A stretch of 7,181 nucleotides of DNA from Cocleimonas sp. (GTDB lineage: Bacteria; Pseudomonadota; Gammaproteobacteria; Thiotrichales; Thiotrichaceae): assembly GCA_023145485.1 (NCBI GenBank), contig JAGLDT010000090.1:1-7181 (forward strand). Direction: 5' to 3'. This document shows positions 4,733 through 7,181 of this stretch, in pieces. The notes below the pieces were generated by a model. It was not told the DNA's origin. It saw nothing but the letters and a program-made list of their open reading frames with translations, and ran no database searches. The first letter of the stretch is position 1. Each line of letters opens with the position of its first letter. Position numbers and translations under genes: made by a program.

Positions 4733-5407
4733 CTAAACTTCGCTCCACATCCGCAATAAATTAGCATAAGTACGGCTAACTCGCCCTGTTTCATCGGATT
4801 GAGGCATGTCAGCGATCAGCTTATCTCTAGCAATCGAGAGATCATATAATAGTTCACGTTGTTCATTAGATTTTACTAAGCTCTGCGCCCATGTCACAGC
4901 AACTAATCGTACACCACTGGTTACTTCAGCCACTTTGTGCAAACTTCTTGATGGATAAACTACCGCAGAACCCGCACTGAGCTTCACTTTGTGCTCACCA
5001 AATTCTGATTTAATCAGAAGCTCTCCCCCTTCATATTCGCTTTTATCCGATAAAAAAACGGTCGTCGAAATATCGGTACGGTAGCGCCCAGTCATTGGCC
5101 CCATAATTGGATCATCAACATGAAAACCGTAAGTCATTCCTGGGGTGTAACGTGCATAAAAAGCGGTGGCAAGTTTCAACGGTAACGCAGCGTTTTGGTA
5201 TTGTTTATTTTGCACCAATGACCCCATCACTAACTGATTTAATTTTTGATGTAAGGGGCTTTGCAATGACAATTCCTCATTATTTTTAACGGATCTTGCC
5301 TCTTTACCTGCTGATAATTTACCGTCCACAAAATCAGCCTTATCAAGCATTTCTCGCACTGCTTTTAACATTCGCTGGTCAAGTAAATTATCGATTGTAA
5401 TTAACAT
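4733..5407 (-). CDS. piuC: PKHD-type Fe(II)/2-oxoglutarate-dependent hydroxylase (PiuC/YbiX family)
   Basis: The 224-residue protein matches the full-length PiuC/YbiX family. The double-stranded beta-helix iron site is complete: His96 and Asp98 in YGFHVDDPIMG, His157 in YPSRSLHKV, and Arg167 placed to bind 2-oxoglutarate (SGVRLVAV). Other family hallmarks are VKNNEEL (40-46), RTDISTTVFLS (110-120), YEGGELLI (125-132) and the C-terminal NLLRMWSEV. Members are cytoplasmic dioxygenases, often iron-regulated and next to TonB-dependent siderophore receptors; no such receptor is in the window and the substrate is unknown. TGAGGT 7 bases before the ATG supports the start. The gene is divergent from the 112-residue gene across only 42 bases, so any promoter must overlap that gene's leader or start. 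No Fur box is evident to me. Confidence 0.92.
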   Translation of the reverse strand: MLITIDNLLDQRMLKAVREMLDKADFVDGKLSAGKEARSVKNNEELSLQSPLHQKLNQLVMGSLVQNKQYQNAALPLKLATAFYARYTPGMTYGFHVDDPIMGPMTGRYRTDISTTVFLSDKSEYEGGELLIKSEFGEHKVKLSAGSAVVYPSRSLHKVAEVTSGVRLVAVTWAQSLVKSNEQRELLYDLSIARDKLIADMPQSDETGRVSRTYANLLRMWSEV

Positions 5408-5449
5408 GATTAAACCTCATAGTTTATCTATTTTTGGAGAATACAAAGA

Positions 5450-5788
5450 ATGGATCTTAAAGTTGTTATAGAAGGAAGCTCACAAATGATCAGTATCCCT
5501 GATAGCTTATTAACAGAAGCTACTGACTATTTTCAGATGATGGACAAAAGCATGGAAAACGGATATCAAATGAGCCAGTATTGGGTTGAAAAACCAGACA
5601 CGTTTCAACGCTGCCAAATAGCGGCTGACAAACTTCTCACTGCACTTCATACGGGTAATGAAAATACTTATACGCTGATGGCAGCTTATATTTTATCACG
5701 ATTACCTGATACTAAAATTGTTGCACTCAGCCCCGATGGGGATATGAATGAGCATAATATTGACGACATTGATATGGAATTTTCCTAA
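5450..5788 (+). CDS. Unrecognised 112-residue cytoplasmic protein
   Basis: I cannot name a family. There is no signal peptide. The protein begins with a short beta stretch (LKVVIEGSSQMISIP, 3-17), continues with helix DSLLTEATDYFQMMDKSM (18-35), a Trp-containing turn (QYWVEKPD), and the segment RCQIAADKLLTALHTGN (54-70) leading to YTLMAAYILSRLPD (74-87), and ends in an acidic tail. The RCQIAADKLL...TGN segment looks like a conserved core. GGAG at 5436-5439 is 10 bases upstream of the ATG. The gene diverges from the hydroxylase gene and converges with the immunity-candidate gene, only 13 bases separating their stops, with no good terminator between. Confidence 0.8.
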   Translation: MDLKVVIEGSSQMISIPDSLLTEATDYFQMMDKSMENGYQMSQYWVEKPDTFQRCQIAADKLLTALHTGNENTYTLMAAYILSRLPDTKIVALSPDGDMNEHNIDDIDMEFS

Positions 5789-5801
5789 ATAGAAGCCTTC
5801 T

Positions 5802-6416
5802 TCACTTAAATATAGCTTCAATTTTTTGCTGTAAGCCTTCAAAAAAGGGTACATCTGCTTGGGGAACCTGCCCCCTATTTACCGTAGGTCTTTTTTCTTT
5901 CTGCTCTTGCAAAAACACTTCAATATTAACTCGTGGCTGTTTTGTTACCTGCTGATATATTTTTTCATCTAGGCGGTCTTCTGCGCAGGCAAAGAATGCT
6001 GTGTTCATATTTCCAAGCTTAACTTTCCCCGTTTCTATAGTAATAGCTTGTATATTTTGAGTACAATAACTATCAATCGGCATTTTTTTACTTTGTCGTT
6101 GTTCATCGGTTAATGTAACCGCTGTTCCACCAATGAAGAGGATATGCTCAATATGCGCTTCTTTATAAGAATACGTTTGAATTTTTTTCTTCTCATGATC
6201 TCCAAAAAAATAACAAGGTGATTGACTAGCTAATGGAAACTGCGTTATTGAGTCATCAGGAGATCGAATAGACAGTTGACAATATGATTTATCGTTGTTT
6301 AGTTTGAAGTGGAACGTATCCACAAAGTCTTCGGTTAACAGGGGCACAGGGCGAGCAAAAAGATGAGTGCTGATGCAAAGTCCCCATAAATAGAATATTT
6401 TTGAAGCGTATTTCAT
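5802..6416 (-). CDS. Exported protein, candidate immunity protein for the Tae4-like effector
   Basis: The 204-residue product begins with a Sec signal peptide (MKYASKIFYLWGL..., cleavage probably after LFA at residue 21), so it should act in the periplasm, where a peptidoglycan amidase would be neutralised. The mature chain has exactly four cysteines (46, 68, 118, 144), enough for two disulfides. I recognise no domain. Its start overlaps the effector stop as TGATG, indicating translational coupling, the usual arrangement of effector and immunity genes. It is longer than Tai4, the known Tae4 immunity protein (about 100-120 residues, helical), and lacks obvious resemblance to it, so it may be another immunity family or an accessory protein. 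A longer start at 6431 (MGSVLM) is possible but would put charge-poor residues before the signal peptide. Confidence 0.8.
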   Translation of the reverse strand: MKYASKIFYLWGLCISTHLFARPVPLLTEDFVDTFHFKLNNDKSYCQLSIRSPDDSITQFPLASQSPCYFFGDHEKKKIQTYSYKEAHIEHILFIGGTAVTLTDEQRQSKKMPIDSYCTQNIQAITIETGKVKLGNMNTAFFACAEDRLDEKIYQQVTKQPRVNIEVFLQEQKEKRPTVNRGQVPQADVPFFEGLQQKIEAIFK

Positions 6417-7181
6417 CAGAACACTTCCCAAAACCAGATCTCTTCGTAATCGACCTCGAAATACGAGTCAAAACCACCCACCAATGACTCACCATTCCAA
6501 ACATCAATATGATCGGTTGTATCCCAACCATCCCGAATAAAAAGAATCCCTGAACGTCCTAAAACGTCCTCTTTAGAATGAATAATTTGCCTTTTTCCAA
6601 AAATACCCGTCTGGGTTTTCATCCAATTAGCCAATTCTTGTGCCGCCAGCACATGCCCTTTAACTTTGCCCTGTTTATGACTGCCATAACTATTAAATTC
6701 ACTGCTACAACGACGTAACACACTGCGACTAGTTGATAACCGAATATCCGATAACTCCAATGCTTGTCCCATGCGAATAGCACATTGATTACGAAAACGC
6801 TCACCATCACAAACATTGGCACGTCCAGCATGATGCTTCCATAATAATTGCATTAACGAAACACTTATATAGCGTTTTAAAATGGTAGTACCATCCATAG
6901 CGACCACTGTCTGCATTTCACCTGCATGACGTGAACGTTTATTAAAACGAATCACCATTGTCCCTGTAATTCGATCAAAGGGTTGAATAATTCTAATATT
7001 TTGCGTGCCTTCAAGGCTAATTTCTATATTCTTATAATAACCACGCGGTGAGGTTTCTACTCTAAATTCGATATCATCGTAAAGCGTTACCTTATCGGAT
7101 TCCGTTGTAAAATCGATAAGTAATGGACTCTCTGGAGTTCCTCCTACCCTACCTTCGTTTGAATTTGAATTTGAATTTGAA
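6416..7181 (-). CDS. tae4: Type VI secretion amidase effector, Tae4-type C-terminal domain (5' end outside window)
   Basis: The frame stays open to the window edge, so at least 254 residues belong to this gene; the ATG at 6958 is internal. Visible parts in order are a Ser-Asn repeat linker (residues 1-8), a beta-rich stretch of about 80 residues without recognised family, and a Tae4-type domain from about 105. The domain shows LMQLLWKHHAG, then FRNQCAIRMGQAL with the catalytic Cys (visible residue 133), AAQELANWM, GRSGILFIRDGW and HIDVWNG with the catalytic His (visible residue 214). Tae4 enzymes cleave the gamma-D-Glu to meso-diaminopimelate bond of peptidoglycan in rival cells. Stand-alone Tae4 is about 160-180 residues, so this is a longer fusion; the missing N-terminus might carry a PAAR, VgrG or similar delivery module. 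The family call is strong, the delivery route inferred. Confidence 0.85.
   Translation of the reverse strand, partial: SNSNSNSNEGRVGGTPESPLLIDFTTESDKVTLYDDIEFRVETSPRGYYKNIEISLEGTQNIRIIQPFDRITGTMVIRFNKRSRHAGEMQTVVAMDGTTILKRYISVSLMQLLWKHHAGRANVCDGERFRNQCAIRMGQALELSDIRLSTSRSVLRRCSSEFNSYGSHKQGKVKGHVLAAQELANWMKTQTGIFGKRQIIHSKEDVLGRSGILFIRDGWDTTDHIDVWNGESLVGGFDSYFEVDYEEIWFWEVF
6424..6429 (-). promoter_or_regulatory. Ribosome-binding site inside the effector gene for the overlapping downstream gene
   Basis: GGGAAG (plus 6429-6424) lies 7 bases before the ATG at 6416, within the last codons of the Tae4-type gene. The effector stop TGA (plus 6418-6416) shares one base with this ATG, a stop-start overlap that favours coupled translation and selects this start over the one at 6431. 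Confidence 0.6.
7158..7181. repeat. Hexanucleotide tandem repeat (TTTGAA)4, running off the window
   Basis: Four perfect copies of TTTGAA end at the last base, so the array probably continues. On the coding (minus) strand it reads TCAAAT repeated and encodes alternating Ser-Asn. Because the unit is 6 bases, gain or loss of copies changes linker length without shifting the frame. Confidence 0.9.

Noticed and set aside
5107..5289. Plus-strand open frame of 60 codons
   Set aside because: It lies antisense within the hydroxylase gene, whose motifs are intact across this stretch.
6289..6531. Minus-strand open frame of 80 codons across the effector/immunity junction
   Set aside because: It is a shifted frame overlapping two better-supported genes.
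6619..6831. Minus-strand open frame of 70 codons with hydrophobic segments
   Set aside because: It is an alternative frame inside the Tae4-type domain; the hydrophobic look is a by-product of the frame shift.
6956..6958. ATG as start of a 180-residue stand-alone Tae4 protein
   Set aside because: The same frame is open without a stop to the window edge with sensible protein composition, and no clear Shine-Dalgarno sequence precedes this ATG.

Overview
The window looks like chromosomal DNA from an AT-rich gammaproteobacterium, most plausibly a sulfur-oxidising, surface-attaching member of the Thiotrichales (Leucothrix, Thiothrix or Cocleimonas type). That placement is inference. It rests on a DsrC-family protein, a holdfast-anchor-like operon and a type VI secretion toxin domain; no rRNA or other phylogenetic marker is present.

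Left third (1-3080, all minus strand). Read 5' to 3' on the minus strand, three exported proteins follow one another: a small HfaA-like protein (3080-2631), a CsgG/HfaB-family outer-membrane lipoprotein (2551-1712) and an HfaD-like repeat protein (1655-837). This is the gene order of the Caulobacter hfaABD holdfast-anchor operon, in which HfaB is the secretion pore and HfaA and HfaD are its surface substrates. A rho-independent terminator (737-773) closes the set. Beyond it lies a separate unrecognised gene (605-249) without a signal peptide, whose leader is nearly identical to the hfaA-like leader.

Middle (3081-5800). An isolated ybgC-type acyl-CoA thioesterase (+), without the tol genes, converges on a DsrC/TusE-family gene (-) whose product lacks both functional cysteines (an RspA-type protein). 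Divergent from that is a 63-residue conserved-looking small protein (+) ending at a strong bidirectional terminator. Next come a PiuC/YbiX-type Fe(II)/2-oxoglutarate hydroxylase (-) and, divergent from it across 42 bases, a 112-residue unrecognised cytoplasmic protein (+).

Right end (5802-7181, minus strand). A gene open at the window edge encodes a Ser-Asn repeat linker, a beta-rich stretch and a C-terminal Tae4-type peptidoglycan amidase domain with its Cys and His motifs intact. Its stop codon overlaps the start of a 204-residue exported protein with four mature cysteines. Together they look like a type VI secretion effector and its periplasmic immunity protein, but the immunity protein does not look like the known Tai4.

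The most interesting items are the gammaproteobacterial Hfa-like system with its four-fold two-part repeat protein, and the Tae4 effector with a possibly new immunity family.
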